From positions 831,149-895,148 of the forward strand of contig NZ_CP084629.1 in NCBI RefSeq assembly GCF_022878925.1: a DNA stretch of 64,000 nt. The letters run 5' to 3'. Position numbers and translations under genes: made by a program. This document shows, in pieces, positions 17,804 to 26,779 of the stretch. Every line of letters begins with the position of its first letter. The first letter of the stretch is position 1. Under the pieces are notes generated by a model. It was not told where the DNA came from, made no database searches, and was given only the letters and a program-made list of their open reading frames with translations. Origin of the DNA: Caballeronia sp. TF1N1. GTDB taxonomy: Bacteria > Pseudomonadota > Gammaproteobacteria > Burkholderiales > Burkholderiaceae.

Positions 17804-19072
17804 TCACTGTGGTTCCGGCCGGACGGCGAGCGCGCTTCTGACCGGCGCTCTCGCCGTGCGCGAGCGAAGAAAGCGCATAGAAAGTCCGCGAGACGACACC
17901 ACGAGAGACAGCACAAGCGCCAGCGGTAACACGTTGGATGGCGACGTCAAGCGGTGTTCCGTGGCCGCCATGACCATCAGGCAGACCGAAGAAAGCTCCA
18001 CGAAGCGAAGTGCAACGAAGTCGCGCGAGCCTCTCAAGAGCAACGATTCCTGTGCCTTCCGCTGACACCAACCCGTCAGTCTCCAGTAGAACGACAACAT
18101 CAACACCAGTCCAACGATCCCGAGTTCCGCGAGGAAGTTGAGGTACGAGTTGTGCGCATGCGAGTCGCTATGATGCGTGGTGATCCGCAGCGGTTGGGCG
18201 AATAGGTGAAAGTAATTGATGTATGAGGCTATTCGATCATCGAACGATCCAAAGCCCATTCCGACGATAGGACTCTGCTCGAAGTACGCCAGCGCACGAG
18301 GCCATAACCATTCATAGCGGATGTTGAGATTCGCCACTTTCTCGTCGGGATCGCTGATCGCGAACGTGTAGCCCATGTAATTGATGTGCGGTAACGTGTG
18401 CCACTGCGCCACCGCTAGCGACGCCAGGATCATCCCTGCGATCATGGTCGCCAGCACCCAGCGTTTGCGACCCAGCACAATGTAAGGCACGATCATCACG
18501 ATGCCGAGCAACGAGCCGCGGCTGTAAGTCGACCAAAGCATCAAGAAGTTCGCGCCCATGAGCGCAAGCATTGGCTTGCTGGGTTTATGCATGTAGTTTG
18601 CAATGCCCAGGCAAAGCAGCATGGCAAGGAAGCCGCCCGCCGCATTTCGTGCGATGAACAAGCTCCCGTAGCTATCGCTCGGATGCTTGAGAATCGAGAG
18701 CAGTCCGGCGTGTGCCAGATAGTAAGCGTAAAGCGGAGCGTTGACGCAGACCGCGAAGATATAGAAGCGGCGTAGAAGCTTGTTCAGATCGAGGTCGTGC
18801 GTGTATAAGAAGCCTGCGAGTATCGGCGCGTAAGAGATGTAAAAGTTGCCATCGCGACGATAGAATTCGAAATCGACGAGAGAAGCGGGATCATAAAATA
18901 TGGTCGATATCGTCGCGAACGCGGCAAAGGCCACGAGCGGCGTGACGAACGAAGGGTAAGAGCGTCCGAAGAAACGCCACCCGTAAAGAAGGATCGGCAG
19001 AAATCCTATCGCGCTTAACGGCACGAAGTTCGTCACTGTCAGCAACAACGCAATCAGCGTTATGTAGACCAT
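17804..19072 (-). CDS. O-antigen ligase/exopolysaccharide polymerase (Wzy_C family)
   Basis: The 422-residue protein is strongly hydrophobic, with about ten predicted membrane spans and one larger loop around residues 225-290. The Wzy_C signature HAHNSYLNFLAELGIVGL is present near residue 300, preceded by GMGFGSFD. In a Wzx/Wzy pathway it would join repeat units on the periplasmic face. It lies next to the Wzc-like kinase and between two secreted hydrolase-like proteins. The C-terminus is a basic tail rich in Arg. A ligase role is possible from the family alone; the exopolysaccharide context favours polymerase. Confidence 0.85.
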   Translation of the reverse strand: MVYITLIALLLTVTNFVPLSAIGFLPILLYGWRFFGRSYPSFVTPLVAFAAFATISTIFYDPASLVDFEFYRRDGNFYISYAPILAGFLYTHDLDLNKLLRRFYIFAVCVNAPLYAYYLAHAGLLSILKHPSDSYGSLFIARNAAGGFLAMLLCLGIANYMHKPSKPMLALMGANFLMLWSTYSRGSLLGIVMIVPYIVLGRKRWVLATMIAGMILASLAVAQWHTLPHINYMGYTFAISDPDEKVANLNIRYEWLWPRALAYFEQSPIVGMGFGSFDDRIASYINYFHLFAQPLRITTHHSDSHAHNSYLNFLAELGIVGLVLMLSFYWRLTGWCQRKAQESLLLRGSRDFVALRFVELSSVCLMVMAATEHRLTSPSNVLPLALVLSLVVSSRGLSMRFLRSRTARAPVRSALAVRPEPQ

Positions 19073-19101
19073 GCTGAGTCCCCTTGATTTAATGCTTGAG
19101 C

Positions 19102-20592
19102 TCAGGCGTTACGCCGCAGAACAAGATAGCTGAGATGCTTTTTTTCGCCGGTGCCGAGTGCGGCAGGCGTAGAAAAGCTCACGTTGATCTGTCTGCCCTG
19201 ACGCTTTTCGACCTGAGCCGTCGACACGGCGCCGGTAACTGCATCTACCAGCGATGCTTCCAATCCGCCGCTTGCAAGCTTGCCACCATCACTCAACTGT
19301 ACGGTCGATTGTCCTGGGGAAGAGCCCACCAGGACGATCAGATCGTTGTCCGAGTACAGCGCCTGAGGACTCTTGTCGTCGCTTGCCGTGACTTGGCCTG
19401 TATAGGGCGAAAGCGTGCCGCGAAGCGTCGAGCAGAGAACGATCAGTGTGCGGCCGGGGACGTTATAGGTACGTGGCGTGCCGCGCTTGGTGAGTCGGAA
19501 TGGATCGTAGCCGTCCCAGTGATAAATCATCGAGACATATTTGTTCGGATCGTCCCATCCGCGCTTAAGCGCCCATACCGCGAAGGAAAAAAAATACTGA
19601 GGCAGGTAATGTGGATCGATCATGTAGCGGTCGCCGATCTCCGTCTGCCAGATGCCTCGAACCGTCCCAGGCTGCACGTAACGCGAGTAAAGGCTGTCCA
19701 GATCCTTGACGCTCATGTAGTGAGTGTCGAGATAATCGACATTGTCGATCATGCGAGTCTGGTAAGTGCCGCTGCGATATTCGAGCCACTTCACGTACGA
19801 ATCCACGCCGCCTTGATCGGGCCAGCCGCCATAAACAACATAGCCTTTGTACTTCCTAATGATGGCCGCCGCCGGAAGATGGATCTTGTCTACATAGTCC
19901 TGCATGGCGCTGTCATAGCTGGAAGAGAGCTTACGGTCCTTGTTATATCCCGATCCGTGCCAGAAAGTCGCCTGCGGCGATCCCCCCGACAAGCGCCCGG
20001 CCGCTTCATTCCAGATCTGGAAATACTTCACGTTGTACGGCGGCGCGCTGTACTTGCTAACCGCCGCTTCGACATATTTCTGCCAATAGCTCACGTCTTT
20101 GGGCGCGGATTTCGAATCGCCGTCAACGCTCGCGTTCCACTTCGGCGTATAGCCAAGATAGAGCAGCGTATGCACGCCGTTTTGATTGTTCCTTGAAATG
20201 CAGCTCGACAAGTCCACGTCGAAACCCGGACTCGTCTTCGAGACGTTCATTGCGTCGCTTGAAGAATTCGGCTGACCAGGTCCCACCGAGTCGCGGCCCC
20301 AAGTCAATCCCATTTCGCGCCACATACAGATGTCGGTAGGCGTCTGAGGAAAACCATTCGAGCCGATGAGGTCTGTAATGCGTCGCGGTCCGGTGCTAAG
20401 GGCTGGACAATTGCCTTGCGCTTGTGAATTCAACGCGTGAACGCTTAGCGCCGGCGCTGCGCTAAGGCAGGCCAGTCGCAAAAGCGTGCGTCGCTTTTCA
20501 AATAGCTTGGAAAATGCGCTTTCTGGGATCGAAGGATCGTTAGTCAAGGTATTCAGGCAAAGAGACTGTAATGCCGCGGGCAAGCCGCGCAA
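19102..20592 (-). CDS. Secreted glycoside hydrolase-like protein (GH39/GH5-like barrel)
   Basis: This 496-residue protein has a hydrophobic signal-like segment preceded by FEKRRTLLRL (about residues 32-55), so the true start may lie inside the frame; the only upstream codon is TTG 20592. A barrel domain follows, with putative acid/base E196 in FQIWNEAAG and nucleophile E318 in IWQTEIGDR, as in clan GH-A enzymes. A beta-rich C-terminal region (about 400-496) resembles the small sandwich domain seen after GH39 or GH30 type barrels. Its stop lies 29 bases from the polymerase gene start, which suggests an operon with the kinase, this hydrolase and the polymerase. Specificity is unknown. Confidence 0.75.
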   Translation of the reverse strand: MRGLPAALQSLCLNTLTNDPSIPESAFSKLFEKRRTLLRLACLSAAPALSVHALNSQAQGNCPALSTGPRRITDLIGSNGFPQTPTDICMWREMGLTWGRDSVGPGQPNSSSDAMNVSKTSPGFDVDLSSCISRNNQNGVHTLLYLGYTPKWNASVDGDSKSAPKDVSYWQKYVEAAVSKYSAPPYNVKYFQIWNEAAGRLSGGSPQATFWHGSGYNKDRKLSSSYDSAMQDYVDKIHLPAAAIIRKYKGYVVYGGWPDQGGVDSYVKWLEYRSGTYQTRMIDNVDYLDTHYMSVKDLDSLYSRYVQPGTVRGIWQTEIGDRYMIDPHYLPQYFFSFAVWALKRGWDDPNKYVSMIYHWDGYDPFRLTKRGTPRTYNVPGRTLIVLCSTLRGTLSPYTGQVTASDDKSPQALYSDNDLIVLVGSSPGQSTVQLSDGGKLASGGLEASLVDAVTGAVSTAQVEKRQGRQINVSFSTPAALGTGEKKHLSYLVLRRNA

Positions 20593-20663
20593 GGCGGCGA
20601 CGAATACTAGTCGCTAAGGCGGCTAGCATTCGCTGCAAGAAGAAACGCGATGTGCTTCGCTGC

Positions 20664-22973
20664 TTAGCCCGGTTGTGCCGCCGCTGCGGTGTCCGCCATG
20701 ATGTAGCTATAGCTCTTGTCGCTACGGCGTATCGGAATAGCGTTGAAGACCGCGCCGAGCACGCGCGCGTCGGATCTTTCAAGCTTCTTGACCGTCTCCG
20801 AAATTTCCTTCTCACTTTGCAAGCCCGAACGCAGCACGAGTAAAGTGGCGTCGGCCTTGGTTGCAACGATAGAAGCGTCGCCCACCGCGAGCATCGGCGG
20901 CGTGTCGATGACGATCACGTCAAAGAGCGGTCTCAAGTCCCTCAATACATCATCGAACGATGTCTTCATCAAGAGCATGGCCGGATTTGCGCCGCGCGAT
21001 CCGCATGACATGAATGAAAGGCCATCCACGCCTACAGAACGTACGACCGAGTGTAGATCACGATCGCCGCGCAGTACTTCATGTAGGCCGCCAGCGTTGC
21101 CTTGACCGAATAGCGATGCAAGACGTCCACGACGCATGTCGCCATCGATGAGAAGCACGCGATGACCGATCTCCGCAAGCACTGCCGCGAGATTAGCCGC
21201 GATAAAGCTCTTGCCAGCGCCTGGTGTCGGTCCGGTCAGACAGATGACTTTGTTTGGGATATGACTGAGGTCATTGAGTAGGGGCGAGCACACCTCTCTG
21301 ATCGCTTCGACCGCCGGGTCTTGCGGGTATTGCGCGGCAAGCAACGCCAGATGATCGTCACGGAACGGATCAGCGCTTCTACGTTTGGACCGGTAGGGCG
21401 CCGCAATGCCAGTTGAACGCTTGCCCGGAATTCTCGATGAGCCGGAAGGCAAGGCGAGCCGTTGGGCAGCGCTCTTCGAATACATCATCTGATGCTGGCT
21501 GAAATAGACAGCACCGATGAGCGGTACGCTAAGCTCTTCGATGTATGACGGGTCAGTCACGCCAGTCATGACGTGCTTGCGGATGAAGACCGAGAACACG
21601 CCAAAGATGAGCCCGACAAACACACCGCCACCAATCACGAGAAGCCGATTAGGTTTGACCTGATGCAAAGGCGTGATGGCGTAGTCGACAATATGCGCGC
21701 CACCTGTCGAGCTCGCACGCCGCACGGAGAGCTGCTCCGACTTCTGCACCATTCCAAGGTAAATCGTTTCGGCAACTTTGGCGTCACGTTCAAGATCGAG
21801 GCTCTGGCGCTCGGAGGACGGCATCTCGGAGAAGCGCGTGTCCAGCGTCGACATTGCGCGCTTGAGATCGTTGAGCTGATCGTCGATATTCACTATCCAG
21901 CGGCTGCTCGGCTGGAAACGATTCAGGAGCTGAGTCCTCTCCATCTGCAAAGCTGCATATTGCTTTTGCAGTTCGATGCCACCTTGAAGATACGCTTGCG
22001 ACTCTGCGGTCGGTTGCAATGCCTTGGCTTTGGAACGGTATTCGTTGAGCGCCAGTTCCGAGCGCTTGAGATCCGCCTTCAATCTCGGCAATTCCTGATT
22101 GATGAACTCCAACGTGGCGCTGTCCGAGCGTTGCTTCGCGGCCACCGCGGTGGCAATGTACTGATCGACAAGTGAGTTCGTCACTTGAGCCGCTTTCCAA
22201 GGGTTGCTGTCGAGGAATGTAAATTCGATGACGCCCGTGTCTTTAGCCATGTCCTGCACTTGCAGCAGGTCGGTGAAACGCGCTACGGCATCGCGCGAGT
22301 TATAGCGGATCAAAGTGAAGTCGGTACCCGGGCGAGCGACGATCTTCTTGATATCGAGCGATACACCGTTGGCGCTGGCCGGCTTGCCAGCGACGCCCGC
22401 AATGAGCAATTCGCCGGAGGGACCCGAAAGCTGATAATGCCCATCAGCACCTGCCGTCAAAGTGAATTTCTCTTCTTCCAGTTCATGCGGCACGTCGAAC
22501 GAAGCAACCTGCAGTTGCTCGCCACCCCACGCGAATGAGCTGAGCCCAAGCCAAGGAGACGCGGGCCTTCCCGGCGTAGCCAATTTATTTGCGAGCGACC
22601 CGATAATAGGGATCTGCTTCGGAATCACGGCGACATCGAATCGATATTTTTCGATGACCGGCTGAAGCACGGATCGGCTCGTCATGACCGCCATTTCGGC
22701 GCCAGGAGACGGGTTCATCAATACTTGCGCATCCTGATTCTGCAGGGCGATGCCAAGCGCATTGGGCTCCGTTGGATCGACTCTGACCACCGCATCGCCC
22801 TGATATTGAGGCGTGGCGAGAAATGCATACGCGACCGCGATCAATGTGACGCCAAGCGCCACAAGGAGAATTTCCTTGTAATGATCTCTCATGAGAGCCA
22901 ACATGGCGCGCACAGATAACTGGCCGCGCTCGTGGCTAAAATCAGGCATATGTGTGGCGACGGAGTCTTTCAC
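20664..22973 (-). CDS. Wzc-like polysaccharide co-polymerase with bacterial tyrosine kinase domain
   Basis: GTG 22973 preceded by GGGAA gives 769 residues; a frame extension to 23045 is possible but lacks a ribosome site. The N-terminal Wzz domain is flanked by two membrane spans (EILLVALGVTLIAVAYAFLA near 30-52 and LLVIGGGVFVGLIFGVFSVF near 440-465). The periplasmic part includes coiled-coil helices. The cytoplasmic BY-kinase has Walker A GPTPGAGKS (about 581-589), Walker A' VLLIDGDMRRG and Walker B VIVIDTPP. It controls chain length and export in the Wzx/Wzy route. The C-terminal tail has only two tyrosines, fewer than typical Wzc. No outer-membrane Wza gene is seen here. Confidence 0.93.
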   Translation of the reverse strand: MKDSVATHMPDFSHERGQLSVRAMLALMRDHYKEILLVALGVTLIAVAYAFLATPQYQGDAVVRVDPTEPNALGIALQNQDAQVLMNPSPGAEMAVMTSRSVLQPVIEKYRFDVAVIPKQIPIIGSLANKLATPGRPASPWLGLSSFAWGGEQLQVASFDVPHELEEEKFTLTAGADGHYQLSGPSGELLIAGVAGKPASANGVSLDIKKIVARPGTDFTLIRYNSRDAVARFTDLLQVQDMAKDTGVIEFTFLDSNPWKAAQVTNSLVDQYIATAVAAKQRSDSATLEFINQELPRLKADLKRSELALNEYRSKAKALQPTAESQAYLQGGIELQKQYAALQMERTQLLNRFQPSSRWIVNIDDQLNDLKRAMSTLDTRFSEMPSSERQSLDLERDAKVAETIYLGMVQKSEQLSVRRASSTGGAHIVDYAITPLHQVKPNRLLVIGGGVFVGLIFGVFSVFIRKHVMTGVTDPSYIEELSVPLIGAVYFSQHQMMYSKSAAQRLALPSGSSRIPGKRSTGIAAPYRSKRRSADPFRDDHLALLAAQYPQDPAVEAIREVCSPLLNDLSHIPNKVICLTGPTPGAGKSFIAANLAAVLAEIGHRVLLIDGDMRRGRLASLFGQGNAGGLHEVLRGDRDLHSVVRSVGVDGLSFMSCGSRGANPAMLLMKTSFDDVLRDLRPLFDVIVIDTPPMLAVGDASIVATKADATLLVLRSGLQSEKEISETVKKLERSDARVLGAVFNAIPIRRSDKSYSYIMADTAAAAQPG

Positions 22974-23450
22974 GTGTATTTCCCGGAGCGTGGAACAGGA
23001 TAGAAAGCTTACGAATGCCCGGTTAAAACCGGGCCGCACTATCACAAACGCGCTACGCGTGAGCGGCGATCAATCGCAAGACGAGGCTAAGCACGGTGGA
23101 ACCGCGCAAACGAAGACACGTTTGACCTTGGTTGGTCGCCGCGTCTTAGACGATCTTTCTTTCAAATTAGTGACCTTCGAAATAAAGAACTCTAAATGTC
23201 ACATCAGAGCCAGGCTTTAACGCCTATCGTGCCTTTGAAGAGGCTGAACCCAATTTACCTTGGGAGAGTTTTTTGGAAATGTGGTCCTCCTCACACACGT
23301 ACGGAAGCGCGCTTCGCGCAAGTTGCATTGACAAAATTTGCGCGCATACGGCAAACGCATGCCAGGCGGTTCTGAACCGGCCCAAAAAGGGATAAGTGAG
23401 GCGTCTTCATCTAAAAAAATAGAACGATAAACACGACGCCTCATAAGCAT
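22974..23450. other. Intergenic region between tyrosinase and Wzc-like genes
   Basis: About 480 bases with no supported gene. It contains the leader of the Wzc-like gene on the minus strand and, at its right end, the inverted repeat 23397-23443 just after the tyrosinase stop. Nothing else was recognised. Confidence 0.5.
23397..23443 (-). repeat. 9-bp inverted repeat after the tyrosinase gene
   Basis: TGAGGCGTC (23397-23405) and GACGCCTCA (23435-23443) form a perfect 9-bp inverted repeat around a 29-base A/T-rich loop containing seven A residues in a row (T on the minus strand). It starts eight bases after the minus-strand stop of the tyrosinase gene. It could act as an atypical terminator or messenger-stabilising stem; the long loop makes a classical terminator less likely. 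Confidence 0.4.
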
Positions 23451-24950
23451 TTAATAGGCATCGCCCGGTTTGCGCGAGACTGCGGGCTGAACGATAAACG
23501 GCGCGTCGTTGGTTAATTCGACGCGAACTTCGCCTACTGTCATGACCTCGCCTTTTGCCGTCTCGGATCCGTTCACGCGCACTAAGGAAACGACATACTC
23601 TCGGGTCGCGCCAGCGCCCATCTTGGCAAGCGCCTCGGTTGCGGGAAATTCAAGCTCGACGTCGCCATGATGCGCAGCCCCGGCTATCTCGAATGGACCG
23701 AGCGTGCCAATAAAATAGGTGGATTTGGCGGTTTCGGCGTCGACCTTATCTGGCAAGTTGAGATAGACGTTATAGAAGTATCCGCCAGCAGCGCCTGCGC
23801 GCGTCAAGGCGAGTCCGTCGAAGACAATCTTGACCGACCGATAACGACTTGCAGGGACGGCTAGCGCCTGCGTTGCCGATGAGCTTTTAGCGTCCGTGGA
23901 CGAGGCAATCGACGTTGCGGATAGTAAATCCTGAAGGTCTTGCGTCGAACTCGCTTCCGTCGTTACGCGAACGCTGACCGATGCTTCTCGTAGTGCCAAG
24001 CCTTTCACGCCGCCTATCGCGCGTCGTCCGGTGGCAAGCGTGCGTGCGGGTGTGGCGGCAAGGCTCACGAGTGCCGGGCGCGAGCGAAGCGGTGTGATTT
24101 GCGCCTGGACGCGAATAATGTGCGCTGCATTGGCCTGCGGCGGAAGCGCGGTAGGGCGATTGGTGTTGGCGTAATCGTAGCCAAGCGTGCGACGGTTCGA
24201 ATAACAGTCGGACTTTTTGATGGTTAATCCCGTTGCATAGGTGAACGTGCCTGCCCAGTAAGCTGCAGTCGGAACAGGCATGGTTCTGCCATCAGGCAAA
24301 GCCCATGCATGCCAGAGGCGATCCACGTTTGCATGATGCAGGTAAAAAATAGGATCGCGCGGCGATTGCATTGTTGCCATGACGTTGCCGATCAGGTTGT
24401 GCACCGGATTGTGCGGCGCGGTTTCGAATTTTTCCTCGAAGGAGTTAGCGGTCCCGCGCTGAAAATTCACGGTCGTGGCGGCGAATGGCGACAGGTCCAG
24501 CGACGAGTACACATTGTTGTTTAGCCGCGGGCAGAAAAGCGGGTTGCCGCTAGCTGAATCGGTGAATTCTGGTGGGATGCTTGGTGTGTGAAACCAATCC
24601 CAGTACGGCAGCGTCAGAGCGTTGTCACCGGACACGATCCGCAACTGCTTCTCCAAGTAATAAAGATATCCGCGATGCCAAGCCAAAAAATATGGCATCT
24701 TATGCGGACAGTAATTAGCATGCACGTTCGCCCAGTACAGCCAGGAATTGGGACTGCTGGCCGTCTTGTTTGCCATCATGGTCTGCAGAGCGTTGATGAA
24801 CGATCCATATTGTGGCGTCAGCTTGAATTGCTCCCATTCGAGGCGTACGTATGTCGTGGTAGCCAGCGCGTTTTGTGGAAAGGGAGCCACAAGTAGTGCG
24901 GACGCAGAGGCGCCCAGGAAAGTGCGACGATCAAGTTTAAGATACGACAT
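23451..24950 (-). CDS. Tyrosinase (type-3 dicopper), Tat-exported
   Basis: ATG 24950, preceded by GGAG, gives 499 residues. The N-terminus is a Tat signal (DRRTFLGASASALLVAP). CuA ligands are H77, H83 and H92 (VHANYCPHKMPYFLAWHR), with Cys81 two residues before His83, the position that forms the Cys-His thioether bridge in fungal enzymes. CuB ligands are H180 and H184 (APHNPVHNLIG) and H206 in DPIFYLHHANVDRLWHAW. A C-terminal domain of about 250 residues, beta-rich and with a low-complexity Ser/Ala/Thr segment, may shield the active site as in pro-tyrosinases. The enzyme would oxidise phenols to quinones in the periplasm or outside. Its place among exopolysaccharide genes is unusual. Confidence 0.93.
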   Translation of the reverse strand: MSYLKLDRRTFLGASASALLVAPFPQNALATTTYVRLEWEQFKLTPQYGSFINALQTMMANKTASSPNSWLYWANVHANYCPHKMPYFLAWHRGYLYYLEKQLRIVSGDNALTLPYWDWFHTPSIPPEFTDSASGNPLFCPRLNNNVYSSLDLSPFAATTVNFQRGTANSFEEKFETAPHNPVHNLIGNVMATMQSPRDPIFYLHHANVDRLWHAWALPDGRTMPVPTAAYWAGTFTYATGLTIKKSDCYSNRRTLGYDYANTNRPTALPPQANAAHIIRVQAQITPLRSRPALVSLAATPARTLATGRRAIGGVKGLALREASVSVRVTTEASSTQDLQDLLSATSIASSTDAKSSSATQALAVPASRYRSVKIVFDGLALTRAGAAGGYFYNVYLNLPDKVDAETAKSTYFIGTLGPFEIAGAAHHGDVELEFPATEALAKMGAGATREYVVSLVRVNGSETAKGEVMTVGEVRVELTNDAPFIVQPAVSRKPGDAY

Positions 24951-25472
24951 CAGCGCTCCATAACGTAGTTTGCCTAAGTAATGCGGGTCCGTCGAAGCGC
25001 GATCTTGGTGCGCTTTTTCGTGTCGGAAGAGGTTCAGGCTAGGGCGGATCGGACGAGCCAAGGGCTCGATCAGCCTGCTTCAGGCGGGTGGCGACTTCGA
25101 ACGTTCGCGTAGCCGAGGAATTGACGTGTTGATATGAAGTTCTACTGCATTCGATGCCGTTCTGATCGTACGGTCTCGCACACGACAAAGTCTTTTCACC
25201 GAGCTTTCGACACGAACGAATTTATACCGCTGCAGCCCCGCCCGTAAGCCCGCTTAGTAGGGCTTGAATTTTTCGAACTTGTGTTCTTAACCGGCTAAGC
25301 GCACCTTTGCAGATGACGCAGTGCGATAGTTTGAAGGACTTAATGGTCTTTCATGCGATCTTTCGAGCGCTGCTTAGCGCGGCTGTGTCTGTCGCTGTTT
25401 GCCGCACTCATCGCGTGTGCTCGCCCGTGACTGGAATGCGACACGTGAAACCCTTCACGCTCGAGTACATAT
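24951..25472. other. Divergent intergenic region between tyrosinase and flippase genes
   Basis: About 520 bases that must carry promoters for two diverging genes. A short hairpin (AAGCCC 25246-25251, GGGCTT 25260-25265, then GAATTTTT) is the only structure seen and is too weak to call. No gene is supported. Confidence 0.5.
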
Positions 25473-26732
25473 ATGGCTTCTTCGTTCCGGAAGAATTTTG
25501 CGGTTTTGTTGCTTCTTCAGGTATCGACCTACGCGGTTCCACTGCTCACGCTTCCCCTGCTCACCCGCGTGCTTACACCGGAGGGGTACGGGCGCCTCGC
25601 GTTTGCGCTGGCCTTCATTAATTATTTTATTGTCTTGACGAACTATGGCTTTGGCTTAACTGCTACGCCGCAAATCTCCGTCAACCGCGCCAATCGCGAA
25701 GAGCGCTCTCGAGTCTTCTGGTCGACGCTTTGCGCGCAGGGTGTGGTCACGATTGGCGGCTTTGCCATCTTGCTGACCCTGTCTTTCGTGTTTGACCGCC
25801 TTGCACAAGATCGCGAACTTCTCCTCCTAGGCTTTGGCCTTGCCGTTGGCGCGATGCTCACGCCGACGTGGTATTTCCAGGGTATAGAAGATTTGCGCAT
25901 CACGGGCGCCATTGTCTTTGCGAGTCGCGTGCTGAGCGTTCCCGCAATGTACTTGCTCGTGCACAGTCGAGACGACATTTACTGGGCAATGGGCGTCAAT
26001 TCGCTCGTACCTTTGATGTCGGGTCTGACCATCATGACGTACCTTTACTTTCGTCGTGAGCTCGACTTTGTTTCCGTATCGCTGGATTCGATTGCAAAGT
26101 CCCTTAAGGACGGCTGGAGCGTCTTCCTCGCGACAGCCATCAATGAATACAGCGCGTCGAGCAACACGGTGCTGCTAGCCCTTATTTCCGGGAACGTTGC
26201 CGCCGGCTACTTCGCTGCGGGCGATAAGCTAATCCGCGCCGCCATAGGCATCATGAGCCCGCTCAAAACCGCCGCTTATCCGCGCATCAGCTATCTCATG
26301 CATCATTCGCGCGATGCGGCTTTTTCCTTCTTAAGAAAAATGCTAGCGTTCCAAGGGACGGTTGTTGCGTTGATCTCTTTGACCATCTTTACAGCCGCGC
26401 CGTTGGCGGTGAAATTGCTTTACGGTCCGCACTATCAGCCTACAGTCGACGTATTGCGTCTCATGGCGTTCGTGCCGTTCCTGTCAGGTATTGCAGATGT
26501 TTTTGGCGTGCAGACCATGCTGCCCCTTGGAATGAAGTCGCAGTTTGGGCGCGTGCTTTTGGGCGCGGCGGTTCTTAACGTTGCGCTTCTGACCGTTCTA
26601 TCCACTTTCTTTGCGGAACTAGGCGCCGCTACAGCGCTTCTCACGGTGCAGGCATACGTCGCGATCGCCATGGCGACAACGCTCTATATGCAGCGAGTTC
26701 CGTTCTTTTTGAAGCAGGGCGTTCCCGAATGA
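25473..26732 (+). CDS. Wzx-type oligosaccharide flippase
   Basis: The 419-residue protein has twelve to thirteen predicted membrane spans and belongs to the polysaccharide biosynthesis (PST/MATE-like) flippase family. The N-terminal segment YAVPLLTLPLLTRVLTPEGYG is diagnostic; later features are the TPTWYFQGIEDLR motif and the GNVAAGYFAAGDKLIRA helix. It would translocate undecaprenyl-linked repeat units across the inner membrane for the polymerase at 17804-19072. It is transcribed alone on the plus strand, opposite to its partners. Confidence 0.93.
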   Translation: MASSFRKNFAVLLLLQVSTYAVPLLTLPLLTRVLTPEGYGRLAFALAFINYFIVLTNYGFGLTATPQISVNRANREERSRVFWSTLCAQGVVTIGGFAILLTLSFVFDRLAQDRELLLLGFGLAVGAMLTPTWYFQGIEDLRITGAIVFASRVLSVPAMYLLVHSRDDIYWAMGVNSLVPLMSGLTIMTYLYFRRELDFVSVSLDSIAKSLKDGWSVFLATAINEYSASSNTVLLALISGNVAAGYFAAGDKLIRAAIGIMSPLKTAAYPRISYLMHHSRDAAFSFLRKMLAFQGTVVALISLTIFTAAPLAVKLLYGPHYQPTVDVLRLMAFVPFLSGIADVFGVQTMLPLGMKSQFGRVLLGAAVLNVALLTVLSTFFAELGAATALLTVQAYVAIAMATTLYMQRVPFFLKQGVPE

Positions 26733-26779
26733 AGCGGCAGGCACCGCCTCGTCGAGATAGATCGTGCGATGGGGTTGCT

